Below, one piece after another: positions 17,577-25,634 of a stretch of 36,771 bases of DNA; within the stretch, counting starts at the first letter, position 1; every line of letters begins with the position of its first letter. The notes below the pieces were generated by a model. It ran no database searches, was not told the origin of the DNA, and saw nothing but the letters and a program-made list of their open reading frames with translations. This DNA is from Planctomycetaceae bacterium (GTDB lineage: Bacteria > Planctomycetota > Planctomycetia > Pirellulales > Thermoguttaceae). The stretch spans positions 1-36,771 of the forward strand of contig JAJFUI010000126.1 of the NCBI GenBank assembly GCA_021372555.1. The letters are read 5' to 3'. The translations under genes and the position numbers were made by a program.

Positions 17577-17604
17577 CATGTGGGACGGATTTTCCCATCC
17601 GTCC
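17577..17604. repeat. Palindromic repeat / hairpin after the Nramp gene
   Basis: GGACGGAT at 17583-17590 pairs perfectly with ATCCGTCC at 17597-17604 around a six-base TTTCCC loop, starting 17 bases after the Nramp stop. There is no T-run on either side, so it is a poor intrinsic terminator. A degenerate copy lies at 15941-15969. It may still act as a 3'-end stabiliser. Confidence 0.7.
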
Positions 17605-17657
17605 AAAACTAAAGCGGATTCCGAAATTCACCCCACGGTGCGACAAGGGGAATGCCA

Positions 17658-18074
17658 ATGTACGAGACAATTCTCATGCCGGTGGACGGCACTTCGACCG
17701 ATCGGGCGATCATCGAACATATTAAATTGCTGGCCAAAACCCTTGGCAGTCGCGTCGTCGTGTTTCATGTGGCCACAAGCGTTGCGGCGCAGTGGCACGG
17801 CGGCGAGGCGGGTGGCGAGAAGGTCGAAGAAGGCGAATCGTACCTGAACGCCGTCAAAGCCGAGTTTGAGGCCATCGGCGTGCCGGCGGAAGCGGAATTG
17901 GCGTTCGGCGAACCGGTCAGGGAGATCGTCCGGCGGGTCCATGAAAGGGGATGCGATCTGGTCGCCATGAGCACCCATGGGCACCGGTTGGTTGGCGATT
18001 TGTTCCTGGGAACGACGGCCAGCCCCGTGCAGCATCAGGTGAACGTTCCGGTCCTGCTGCTCAGGGCCAAATAG
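17658..18074 (+). CDS. Universal stress protein (UspA family)
   Basis: A 138-residue cytoplasmic protein of the UspA fold. It begins MYETILMPVDGTSTDRAI, the usual first strand and loop. It ends with VAMSTHGHRLVGDLFLGTTASPVQHQVNVPVLLL, a version of the ATP-binding G-x2-G-x9-G(S/T) region with His-Arg in place of part of the glycine pattern. Nucleotide binding is therefore plausible but not certain. The ATG at 17658 sits seven bases after AAGGGG (17645-17650); an ATG six bases upstream is too close to that site. It follows the Nramp gene by about 90 bases, with the palindromic repeat between them. Target process unknown. Confidence 0.88.
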   Translation: MYETILMPVDGTSTDRAIIEHIKLLAKTLGSRVVVFHVATSVAAQWHGGEAGGEKVEEGESYLNAVKAEFEAIGVPAEAELAFGEPVREIVRRVHERGCDLVAMSTHGHRLVGDLFLGTTASPVQHQVNVPVLLLRAK

Positions 18075-18225
18075 TCCACGTATTCGGCTGAAAGCGTCTT
18101 GACCCGAATTGGCCACAGTCGGCTTTCACGAACTGACGCCCGATGGTATGGTTATTGGCACGGTTGGGCCTCGAACTTTATGAACTGAGGCTGCTGTAGA
18201 GTTGCCGTAGCAAGGAGCCGCCGCG

Positions 18226-19626
18226 ATGCACTATCCCTGGTGGTACGTCCCGTATCTGACGGCGCCGATGCTGATCGCCGTCATTTCGGTTCTGCACGTC
18301 CTGGTCTCTCACTATGCCGTTGGCGGCGGCCTCTTCCTGGCCGTCGAAGTCCGACACGCGTACCGCACCGGCGACCGGGCGTACCTCGACTATCTCCACG
18401 GCCACGCCGGTTTCTTCATTCTGCTAACCGTGGTTTTCGGCGCAATCACCGGTGTCGGCATCTGGTGGACCATCGGCCTGACCTCGCCGCTGGCCACTGA
18501 GGTGCTGATCCGCACGTTCGTTTTCGGCTGGGCGACCGAATGGGTGTTCTTCGTGGTTGAAATCGCCGCGGCGTTCATCTTCTACTATTATTGGGGGCGG
18601 CTGCCTGAGAAGACCCACACAACGATGGGTTGGATCTACGCCGCGGCGGCATGGATCAGCCTGGTGCTCATCACGGGCATCACGGCGTTCATGCTCAACT
18701 CCGGCGGTTGGGCCACGCAGCCCGGCGAACAAACGTTTTGGGCGGCCTTCTTCAATCCGCAATTTCTGCCGCAAACCGTCGCCCGCACCGGCGGCGCGTT
18801 GCTGTTGAGCTCGCTGTACGTCTATCTTCATGCCTCGCTGACGGCCAAAGACGCCCGGTTGCGAAACATGATCGCGGCTCGGTCGGCGCGGCCCGCCCTG
18901 CTCGGGGCGGTGCTCATTACGGTTGGCGGCATCGCATGGTACTGTTTCCTACCGCCATCGGCCACGGCGACGCTGCAGTCGGCCGCGGTGCTGAACGTGC
19001 TCGTCGCCCTAATCTTCGCGCTGACGATCGTCGTGTTCTTCCTGATCTACCTCGGGCCGTATCGCAATCCCGGCTGGCTCTCGCCTGGGTTCGCCGGCTC
19101 GCTATGCCTGTTCGGCATCGCGGCCTTCAGCACCGGCGAGTTCATCCGAGAATCGATCCGGAAGCCGTTCATCGTGCACAACGTCGTTTTGGCCAATCAG
19201 ATCGCTCCCCACGAGGTCATGAAGCTGCGGCAGAACGGGTTCCTGCAAAGCGGCATTTGGACCCGGGCGTTCGTCGCTGAGCGGTGTCCGACCGCGGTTG
19301 TCGACAATCAAATCGACGCAAGCAAGCTTGCGCCGCGCGATCGGCTGGCGCTGGGGGAGACGCTGTTCCTGTACCACTGCAACGACTGCCATGCCGGAAC
19401 GCTCGGCTATTCCGCCGCCGGACCGCTGTTGAAGGGACGCCCTCGCGATCAGGTGCGGGCGATGGTCGAGCGGCTGGACGACAACTACTTTATGCCGCCC
19501 TGGTCCGGAACGCCTGAGGAGGCCCGAATCATCTCGGATTATCTGATGACCATCAATCCCGCGCGGCCCGCCGGCCCGCGGCATTTCATGAAAACCGAAG
19601 GCAGCGCCGAGGAGGACACCGAATGA
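18226..19626 (+). CDS. Cytochrome bd-like subunit I fused to a c-type cytochrome domain
   Basis: A 466-residue inner-membrane haemoprotein. The N-terminal 320 residues contain about nine hydrophobic segments and CydA-like features: His24, a Glu105/Glu112 pair in TEWVFFVVEIAAAF, and GEFIRESIRKPFIV, the counterpart of the CydA GRQPW region. The C-terminal part is a cytochrome c domain with CNDCH (Cys385, Cys388, His389) and a probable axial Met423 in YFMPPWSG. It is therefore expected to bind b/d-type haems in the membrane and one c haem outside, possibly taking electrons from a soluble donor instead of quinol. AAGGAG at 18212-18217 precedes the ATG. It overlaps its partner gene by four bases. 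Whether it reduces oxygen is not shown. Confidence 0.82.
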   Translation: MHYPWWYVPYLTAPMLIAVISVLHVLVSHYAVGGGLFLAVEVRHAYRTGDRAYLDYLHGHAGFFILLTVVFGAITGVGIWWTIGLTSPLATEVLIRTFVFGWATEWVFFVVEIAAAFIFYYYWGRLPEKTHTTMGWIYAAAAWISLVLITGITAFMLNSGGWATQPGEQTFWAAFFNPQFLPQTVARTGGALLLSSLYVYLHASLTAKDARLRNMIAARSARPALLGAVLITVGGIAWYCFLPPSATATLQSAAVLNVLVALIFALTIVVFFLIYLGPYRNPGWLSPGFAGSLCLFGIAAFSTGEFIRESIRKPFIVHNVVLANQIAPHEVMKLRQNGFLQSGIWTRAFVAERCPTAVVDNQIDASKLAPRDRLALGETLFLYHCNDCHAGTLGYSAAGPLLKGRPRDQVRAMVERLDDNYFMPPWSGTPEEARIISDYLMTINPARPAGPRHFMKTEGSAEEDTE

Positions 19627-20813
19627 TCGACCCGCGGATGCTCGTCGACCAGGCGCAAGCGGCCCCGCTGCCGGCGCCGGTCTGGTTCATCGAACTGTTC
19701 AAGGTGCTGGGCTTCACGCTGCACGCCGTGCCGATGAACCTTTGGTACGCCGGCCTGCTGATCGCGCTCTGGCTCCGCCTGCGAGGAGGCAAAGGAGACA
19801 GTCACCATTTGCCCGAACAGCGCGACGGGTGCTGCGCACAAACGAGAATTGCCTCCTTTTTCGCCCGGCAGTTCGGCGACCGCTTGCTGCGTCAGATGCC
19901 TGTGATCATCGCCGTCGGCGTGAATCTGGGCATCGTGCCGTTGCTGTTTATCCAATTGGCGTATTCGAAGTTCTTCTATCCGGCCACGATCCTCATGGCG
20001 TGGTTCTGGTTCGGGATCATTATGCTTCTGATCCCGGCCTACTATGGCGTCTACACATACGTCTGGGGGCTGCGCAACGGCGGCCGGATGGCGAAATGGC
20101 GCGTCGCAGTTGGCTGGTGCGCGGCAATCTTCTTCATCGCCATCGGCTTCACCTTCGCCAATGGGCTGAGCCTGGTCGAGCATGTCAGTCGCTGGCCCTC
20201 GTTGTGGCTCGGGCACAACGTCGCCGGCGCGACCTTGGGCACAGCGTTGAATGTTGGCGATCCGACGCTATGGCCGCGTTGGCTGCTGATGTTCGGCTTC
20301 GCCTTGGGCACGACAGCCGTATGGGCGGTCTTTGACGCCCAGTGGTTTGCCCGAGACGCTGTCGGCGACGACTACAGACGGTGGGCGTGGTCGTTCGCGC
20401 GGAAACTCTACACGGTTAGCATGCTGTGGACCGCCGCTGCGGGCTCCTGGTACGTCTTCGGCACGTGGGCCGATGATCTGCGCCGCACGATGCTCGATTG
20501 GCCGCTGTTGCCGCTGACCGTTGCCACGGCCATCGCCCCGGGTGCGTGCTGGGTGCTCGTCCTGATCGGCGGCTCGCTCCAGGCCAGGCGGCTGGGCACG
20601 GCCGTGCTTGCCATCGGGCAACTGGGCGTTCTTGGCATCAACGCCGTGAGTCGCCAGGTCGTGCAGAATCTGGACCAAAGGCCCTATCTCGACGTCACCA
20701 CACAGGCGGTCGACGTCCAGTGGGGGCCGTTGCTCATGTTTTTGCTGACGTTCGTCATTGGCTTGGCCGTTGTCGTTTGGATGATCGCCCAAGTCAGGAA
20801 ATATAATACCTAA
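19623..20813 (+). CDS. Membrane partner of the cytochrome bd-like protein
   Basis: A 396-residue protein with roughly nine hydrophobic segments, coupled by an ATGA overlap to the bd-like subunit I gene. It has no clear similarity to classic CydB, but segments such as FKVLGFTLHAVPMNLWYAG and NLGIVPLLFIQLAYSKFFYP contain His and aromatic residues suited to haem proteins. It is the likely second subunit of the complex, an inference from coupling and size. Residues about 55-79, between the first hydrophobic segment and MPVIIAVGVNLG, are encoded by an inverted-repeat element that looks inserted. They are polar and would lie in a loop. No other function can be assigned. Confidence 0.75.
   Translation: MIDPRMLVDQAQAAPLPAPVWFIELFKVLGFTLHAVPMNLWYAGLLIALWLRLRGGKGDSHHLPEQRDGCCAQTRIASFFARQFGDRLLRQMPVIIAVGVNLGIVPLLFIQLAYSKFFYPATILMAWFWFGIIMLLIPAYYGVYTYVWGLRNGGRMAKWRVAVGWCAAIFFIAIGFTFANGLSLVEHVSRWPSLWLGHNVAGATLGTALNVGDPTLWPRWLLMFGFALGTTAVWAVFDAQWFARDAVGDDYRRWAWSFARKLYTVSMLWTAAAGSWYVFGTWADDLRRTMLDWPLLPLTVATAIAPGACWVLVLIGGSLQARRLGTAVLAIGQLGVLGINAVSRQVVQNLDQRPYLDVTTQAVDVQWGPLLMFLLTFVIGLAVVVWMIAQVRKYNT
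19784..19857. repeat. Inverted-repeat (REP/MITE-like) element inserted in frame in a coding gene
   Basis: AGGAGGCAA at 19784-19792 is matched by its exact reverse complement TTGCCTCCT at 19849-19857. Just inside the left arm lies GGAGACAGTCACC (19794-19806), an interrupted palindrome of the form GGNGACNGTCNCC. The element is read through in frame and adds about 25 polar residues to the bd partner protein. No transposase is present in the window. Confidence 0.65.
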
Positions 20814-20882
20814 TGGGGTATGGAATAAGAAATCCACGATTGTTGACCGTCTGCTCTTCTCTACATGGTGACGAGGGAAGCG

Positions 20883-21995
20883 ATGCGAGGAATCAATGGG
20901 TTGGCTCGCTGGTCCGGCCGTGTGGCCGTACTGCTGGTCTTTGCAGCCGGCGTCGTGCTGCTCATTCTATGGTTAGCCGGGAGGCTTTCGCCCAAGGTGC
21001 CCGGGGGCGCGCCATCGCAACAAGCCGACGTCGCCAAGACTTTTCCGACCGCAACCGTCCGGCGTTTTTCGCTTCGCCGCATCGAGTCTGCCGTGGGCAC
21101 GATCCGCGCCGTCCACGAAACCAGCATCGGTTCCAAGCTGCTCGCTCGCGTCACCCAGATAAATCTTACGGCCGGGCAGAAGGTCGAGCGGGGAGATGTG
21201 CTTGTTCGTTTAGACGATACCGATCTACGCGCCAAGCTCGAACAAGCCAACGCCGCCGTGGCCTCGGCTGACGCTACCCGGGTGCAGGCGGCCGCCGACG
21301 AAAAGCGATACGCCTCCCTGTTGTCCTCCCGCGCGGTCAGTCAGCAGGAGTATGACAAAGCCGTGGCCGCGCTGCGGACGGCGAATGCAAACGTCGCTCG
21401 CGATCGCGCGGCGGTCAACGAAGTTGAGGCAATGCTCGATTGGGCAACCGTTCGATCGCCAATCAGCGGCACGGTGATCGACAAGCGGGTGGACGTCGGC
21501 GACATGGTTACGCCCGGGCAACTGCTCGCGACGCTGTACGATCCTCAGCAGATGCAACTGATCGCCAGCGTGCGCGAGTCGCTTCGCAACCAGCTTCAAG
21601 TCGGCCAGCATATTGGCGTGTGCGTAGAGGGCCTGAAGGGTCAATGCGGTGGCAAGATCAGCGAGATCGTGCCCGAGGCACAGTCCGCAAGCCGGACGTT
21701 CCAAGTGAAGGTCACCGGCCCTTGTCCCGCCGGAGTGTACACCGGTATGTTCGGACGGCTGCAAATCCCCCTCGGCGAAGAGTCGGTTCTTGCCATCCCG
21801 CGCGCGGCCGTGCAAGAGGTGGGGCAACTAATGATGGTCGACGTGGTGGAAAACGGCCACCCAAGCCGCCGAGCGATCCGCCTCGGGCGAACGTTTGGCG
21901 ACGATGCCGACGTTCCCCCCGACCTCCGAGACCACGTCGAGGTGCTCTCCGGGCTGCACGAGGGCGAGCAGGTGCTGTTGCCCGCCGGCGCCTAG
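20883..21995 (+). CDS. RND efflux periplasmic adaptor (HlyD/MFP family)
   Basis: A 370-residue membrane-fusion protein anchored by one N-terminal hydrophobic segment (residues 13-35), linking an inner-membrane pump to an outer-membrane channel. It shows the lipoyl-type half-motif VTQINLTAGQKVERGDVLVRLDD, a coiled-coil hairpin (about 115-190) with LSSRAVSQQEYDKAVAAL, and the returning DWATVRSPISGTVIDKRVDVGDMV. The barrel and proximal domains follow and end GLHEGEQVLLPAG. The ATG at 20883 has GAGGGAAG before it; the ATG at 20865 does not. The pump gene starts 59 bases downstream. No outer-membrane channel gene is in the window. Confidence 0.9.
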   Translation: MRGINGLARWSGRVAVLLVFAAGVVLLILWLAGRLSPKVPGGAPSQQADVAKTFPTATVRRFSLRRIESAVGTIRAVHETSIGSKLLARVTQINLTAGQKVERGDVLVRLDDTDLRAKLEQANAAVASADATRVQAAADEKRYASLLSSRAVSQQEYDKAVAALRTANANVARDRAAVNEVEAMLDWATVRSPISGTVIDKRVDVGDMVTPGQLLATLYDPQQMQLIASVRESLRNQLQVGQHIGVCVEGLKGQCGGKISEIVPEAQSASRTFQVKVTGPCPAGVYTGMFGRLQIPLGEESVLAIPRAAVQEVGQLMMVDVVENGHPSRRAIRLGRTFGDDADVPPDLRDHVEVLSGLHEGEQVLLPAGA

Positions 21996-22054
21996 CGTAC
22001 GCATCGAGCAGCAAGTGGTGTAGCCAATCACCGCATTCGTCGGCCCCTAAGAAT

Positions 22055-25000
22055 ATGAACAATCCAACTGACACGTCTGCGCCGCCGGAACACAACTTCA
22101 CGAACCGCATCGTGAAGATCTTTCTGGAGTCGAATCTTTCGCTGATTTTGATCCTGTTGGCCACCGTCCTCGGGTTGGCGGCGCTCGGGCTCACGCCGCG
22201 AGAGGAGGACCCGCAAATTGTCGTGCCCCTGGCCGACGTCTACGTCAACTTTCCGGGCCACTCCGCGGCGGAGGTCGAGCAACTGGTTTCTACGCCGCTG
22301 GAGAAAATGCTTTATCAGATCGACGGCGTCGAGTACGTCTATTCGATCAGTCGCGAGAATCAGGCAGTCATCACCGTCCGCTATTACGTCGGCGAGGACC
22401 GCGAGCGGAGCCTCGTCAAGCTCTTTAAGAAGATCGACGAGAACGTGGACTTGGTACCGCCCGGCGTGACCGGTTGGGTTGTTAAGCCCGTCGAAATCGA
22501 CGACGTGCCCATCGTGACGCTGACGCTGACCGATGTCTCCGCTCTCCGATCGGAAAGCCGGCCCGTGGGCGACGAGATGACGCTCCGCCGCGTGGCAGAA
22601 GAAATGGCGCAGCGGTTGGCGGGACTGGACAATGTCTCCCGGGCCTACGTTGTCGGAGGCCGCCCCCGGGTGGTGCAAATTCTCATCGACCCCGACCGGA
22701 TGGCCGCCTATCACGTCTCGGCGTTGGAGCTGGAGCGGGCGGTTCGCGCAGCAAACGTCCGCCAGACGGCTGGCGACATCCGCACCGGTGACCGCCTCAT
22801 GCGTGTCGAGACCGGCGAACCATTCACCGACGCCCGCCAGATCCGCGAATTGGTGGTCGGCGTATTCGACGGCCGGCCCGTGGCGCTAAAGGACGTCGCC
22901 ACGGTGGAGGATGGGCCGGAGGAAGTGGCCAATTACGTCCGTCATGGTTGGGGGCCCGCCCGCGGGTTTACCAAGGAAGAGTTCTTTCCCGGCACGCTGT
23001 TGGGCCAAGAGACGGCGCCCGTCGCCCAGAACCGCGTTACGGCGCACCCTGGCTCTTTTCCAAGGCGAGAGGGGACGCCGGCCGTCACCGTCGTCATTGC
23101 CAAAAAGAAGGGCTCCAACGCCGTCTGGGTGGCCAACGCGGTGTTGCGCAAGGCGGAGAAGTTGCGTGAGACCGTCGTGCCCGACAATGTCCAACTGGTT
23201 GTCACGCGCAACTACGGGCTCACAGCCAACGAAAAGGTCAACGAGCTGGTCGAAGCCCTCGCCGTGGCCATTGTCATCGTCGTCGCCCTGTTGACGCTTG
23301 GGCTCGGATGGCGTGAGGCGCTGATTGTTGCCGTGGCGGTCCCCGTTGTTTTCGGGCTCACCCTCGCGGTGAACCTGATGCTCGGCTTCACGATCAACCG
23401 TGTCACGCTCTTTGCACTGATTCTGTCGCTGGGCTTGCTGGTCGATGACCCGATTGTGGATGTGGAAAACATCGTGCGGCATTTCGTCCTGCGGAAACGG
23501 GCGACACGCCGGATCGTGCTCGAGGCGGTCTCCGAGATTCGCCCGCCGCTGATCACCGCCACGCTGGCCGTGATTGTCAGTTTCTTGCCCATGTTCTTCA
23601 TCACCGGCATGATGGGGCCGTACATGCGCCCGATGGCTCTCAACGTGCCGGTCACGATGTTGATGTCGATGCTCGTGGCGTTTACCATCACACCGTGGCT
23701 GGCGTACCACGTACTCCGGCGAAAGTACGATCTGCCTGTCGGCGAGGCGGTGCCCGGCGCGGAAGTCGCGACGAAGCACGACCCGCACGATCTGGACTCG
23801 GTGAAGCAGTCGCCGCTATACAAGTTGTTCTATCCCTTGATGGCCCCGCTCTTGCACTCCCGGTTGGTGGCGTGGAGCTTCCTGCTCGTGATGGGCCTGT
23901 TGACCGTCGGCGCGGTCGGACTGGCCGCGATGCGGAGCGTGCCGCTGAAGATGCTGCCGTTCGACAACAAGAACGAACTGCTGCTCGTTTTGGACTTTGA
24001 CGAGGGAACCACGCTCGAACGATCCGACGCGGCCGTCCGCGACTTCGAGGCCTATCTGGCCGGCGTTCCCGAGGTGTCGGACTACACCAGCTACGTCGGG
24101 CTGGCGTCGCCCATGGATTTCAACGGCCTGGTACGCCACTACTATCTCCGCCAAGGCGACAACGTGGCCGAAGTGCGGATCAATTTGGCAGGCAAGAAGA
24201 ACCGCGGCTTGCAGAGCCACGCAGTCGGCCTGCGGATGCGAAACGACCTGCAAAAGATCGCGGATCGCCACACGGCCCGGATGAAGTTGGTCGAGACGCC
24301 GCCAGGCCCACCGGTAATCGCAAGCGTCGTGGCCGAGGTTTACGGCGATGCGGAACAGAGTTACGACACCATTCTTTCAGCGGCCGACATCGTGCGCAAG
24401 CGGCTTGGCGAGGAGCCGGGCGTGGTGGACGTCGATGATGTCCGTGAGGCCGCACAGCCGAAGGTGGTGTTCGTGCCAGACGAGGAGAAGGCCGCCCTGA
24501 GTGGTATCACCCGCGAGCAGATCGCGGCCACGCTTCATGCCGTTTTGGCTGGCGACCGGCTTGGCGCCGTCCGGAGCCCTAGCGAGCGAAATCCGTTGCG
24601 GATCGAGTTGCGAGCGCCCATCGAGAAGCGGTCGAGCCGCGAGGATTTGGCGCGCGTTCAGGTCAAGGGCGGCAGCGGGCAACTGGTGGCGCTGGCCGAA
24701 CTGGGCGGATGGCGCACCACGCGGGTTGATCAGGCGATTTATCACAAGAACACTCGCCGCGTCGCCTACGTCTTCGCCGAAACGGCTGGCCGCCCGCCGG
24801 CGGATGTCGTGGTCGATGCGCAGTCAGACCGCAAAGCAGTTCCATCAAAGAGCGAGAAGTTGATTCGCAGCGGCAGCGGTTGGGTCGCGACAGCCGAGCC
24901 GCGGCCGCTGGATCGCCGAACGTTCATCTCCAACGGTGGCGGCATCGCCTGGAGGTTGCCCGACGCCTTCGCCGTCGATTTCGCCGGCGAGGGGGAATGG

Positions 25001-25567
25001 AAGATCACGCTCGACGTCTTTCGCGATCTCGGCTTGGCCTTCGCGGCGGCGATGATCGGCATCTACGTCCTGTTGGTCGCGCAGACCGGCTCATTCGCGA
25101 TTCCCGTCGTGGTTATGCTGGCGATCCCGCTGACCATCCTGGGTGTGATGCCGGGTTTCTGGCTGCTCAATGCCCTGAGCGCTCAGCACGTTGGCGGATA
25201 CCTGGACCCGGTCTATTTCACCGCTACAGGCATGATCGGTATGATCGCGTTGGCGGGCATCGTCACTCGCGATTCGATCATCCTGGTGGATTTTATCCAC
25301 CTCTCGTTGGCCCGCGGCCGATCGCTGTTTGACGCCATCATGGAAAGCCGCGTCGTAAGGCTGAGGCCCATCCTCCTCACCGCCGCAGCCGCCATGCTTG
25401 GCGCGGCTCCGATCATCATCGACCCGATCTTCTCCGGCCTGGCGTGGTCGCTGATCTTCGGCCTGTTCGCCTCGACGATCTTCACGCTGTTCGTGATTCC
25501 GGTGGTCTACTGGCTGCTGTACGCCAACAAGCCCGGCCACGGGCTGCCACAGACGGCGATGGATTAG
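22055..25567 (+). CDS. RND-family efflux transporter permease (AcrB/HAE1-like)
   Basis: A 1170-residue inner-membrane proton-driven exporter with the 12-helix, two-large-loop plan of RND pumps. Helix 1 is followed by TPREEDPQIVVPLADVYVNFPGHSA. Helix 4 contains LGLLVDDPIVDVENIVRHF, with the paired Asp of the proton relay, and GIVTRDSIILVDF is the equivalent in the second half. Substrate type cannot be read; the divergent sequence places it outside the well-known AcrB and CzcA groups. The frame is open for about 600 bases upstream, but that part overlaps the adaptor in another frame, so the ATG at 22055 is used. Residues about 322-342 look like an inserted segment. Confidence 0.9.
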   Translation: MNNPTDTSAPPEHNFTNRIVKIFLESNLSLILILLATVLGLAALGLTPREEDPQIVVPLADVYVNFPGHSAAEVEQLVSTPLEKMLYQIDGVEYVYSISRENQAVITVRYYVGEDRERSLVKLFKKIDENVDLVPPGVTGWVVKPVEIDDVPIVTLTLTDVSALRSESRPVGDEMTLRRVAEEMAQRLAGLDNVSRAYVVGGRPRVVQILIDPDRMAAYHVSALELERAVRAANVRQTAGDIRTGDRLMRVETGEPFTDARQIRELVVGVFDGRPVALKDVATVEDGPEEVANYVRHGWGPARGFTKEEFFPGTLLGQETAPVAQNRVTAHPGSFPRREGTPAVTVVIAKKKGSNAVWVANAVLRKAEKLRETVVPDNVQLVVTRNYGLTANEKVNELVEALAVAIVIVVALLTLGLGWREALIVAVAVPVVFGLTLAVNLMLGFTINRVTLFALILSLGLLVDDPIVDVENIVRHFVLRKRATRRIVLEAVSEIRPPLITATLAVIVSFLPMFFITGMMGPYMRPMALNVPVTMLMSMLVAFTITPWLAYHVLRRKYDLPVGEAVPGAEVATKHDPHDLDSVKQSPLYKLFYPLMAPLLHSRLVAWSFLLVMGLLTVGAVGLAAMRSVPLKMLPFDNKNELLLVLDFDEGTTLERSDAAVRDFEAYLAGVPEVSDYTSYVGLASPMDFNGLVRHYYLRQGDNVAEVRINLAGKKNRGLQSHAVGLRMRNDLQKIADRHTARMKLVETPPGPPVIASVVAEVYGDAEQSYDTILSAADIVRKRLGEEPGVVDVDDVREAAQPKVVFVPDEEKAALSGITREQIAATLHAVLAGDRLGAVRSPSERNPLRIELRAPIEKRSSREDLARVQVKGGSGQLVALAELGGWRTTRVDQAIYHKNTRRVAYVFAETAGRPPADVVVDAQSDRKAVPSKSEKLIRSGSGWVATAEPRPLDRRTFISNGGGIAWRLPDAFAVDFAGEGEWKITLDVFRDLGLAFAAAMIGIYVLLVAQTGSFAIPVVVMLAIPLTILGVMPGFWLLNALSAQHVGGYLDPVYFTATGMIGMIALAGIVTRDSIILVDFIHLSLARGRSLFDAIMESRVVRLRPILLTAAAAMLGAAPIIIDPIFSGLAWSLIFGLFASTIFTLFVIPVVYWLLYANKPGHGLPQTAMD
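23047..23074. repeat. Hairpin-forming segment within the RND pump gene
   Basis: CCC (23047-23049) and CTCT (23053-23056) pair with AGAG (23068-23071) and GGG (23072-23074), with a three-base bulge. The encoded residues just before PAVTVVIAKKKG interrupt a region that normally joins smoothly. Possibly a remnant of a palindromic repeat; the evidence is modest. Confidence 0.35.
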
Positions 25568-25579
25568 ATAGCGCTATCT
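25566..25579. terminator. Perfect 14-base palindrome between convergent genes
   Basis: AGATAGCGCTATCT begins inside the stop codon of the RND pump gene and lies in the 67-base gap before the end of the opposing gene. It could form a small hairpin acting on both transcripts, but it has no loop and no T-run, so a terminator role is only a guess. Confidence 0.3.
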
Positions 25580-25634
25580 TCTCGCGCTCCGCGCAAGCGA
25601 ACGCGCATCACACGAAGCGGGACGTGTGGACCGC

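Noticed and set aside
17577..17604. Hairpin considered as an intrinsic terminator for the Nramp gene
   Set aside because: The stem is good but no T-run follows on either strand, and a second degenerate copy lies upstream of the gene, so it is listed as a repeat.
18089..18128. TGAAAGC / GCTTTCA inverted repeat between the UspA and bd-like genes
   Set aside because: Only seven base pairs with a 26-base loop; too weak to call a terminator or operator.
18156..18170. Sigma-54-like sequence TGGCACGGTTGGGCC before the bd-like gene
   Set aside because: The GG and GC elements are nine bases apart instead of ten, and the TTGC box is missing.
21440..22054. 205-residue N-terminal extension of the RND pump
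   Set aside because: It is Arg/Pro-rich, lies over the adaptor gene in another frame, and RND pumps start just before helix 1, as at 22055.
22886..23788. 300-residue open frame on the - strand
   Set aside because: It is antisense to the RND pump; the predicted protein is a run of His, Arg and Gln residues.
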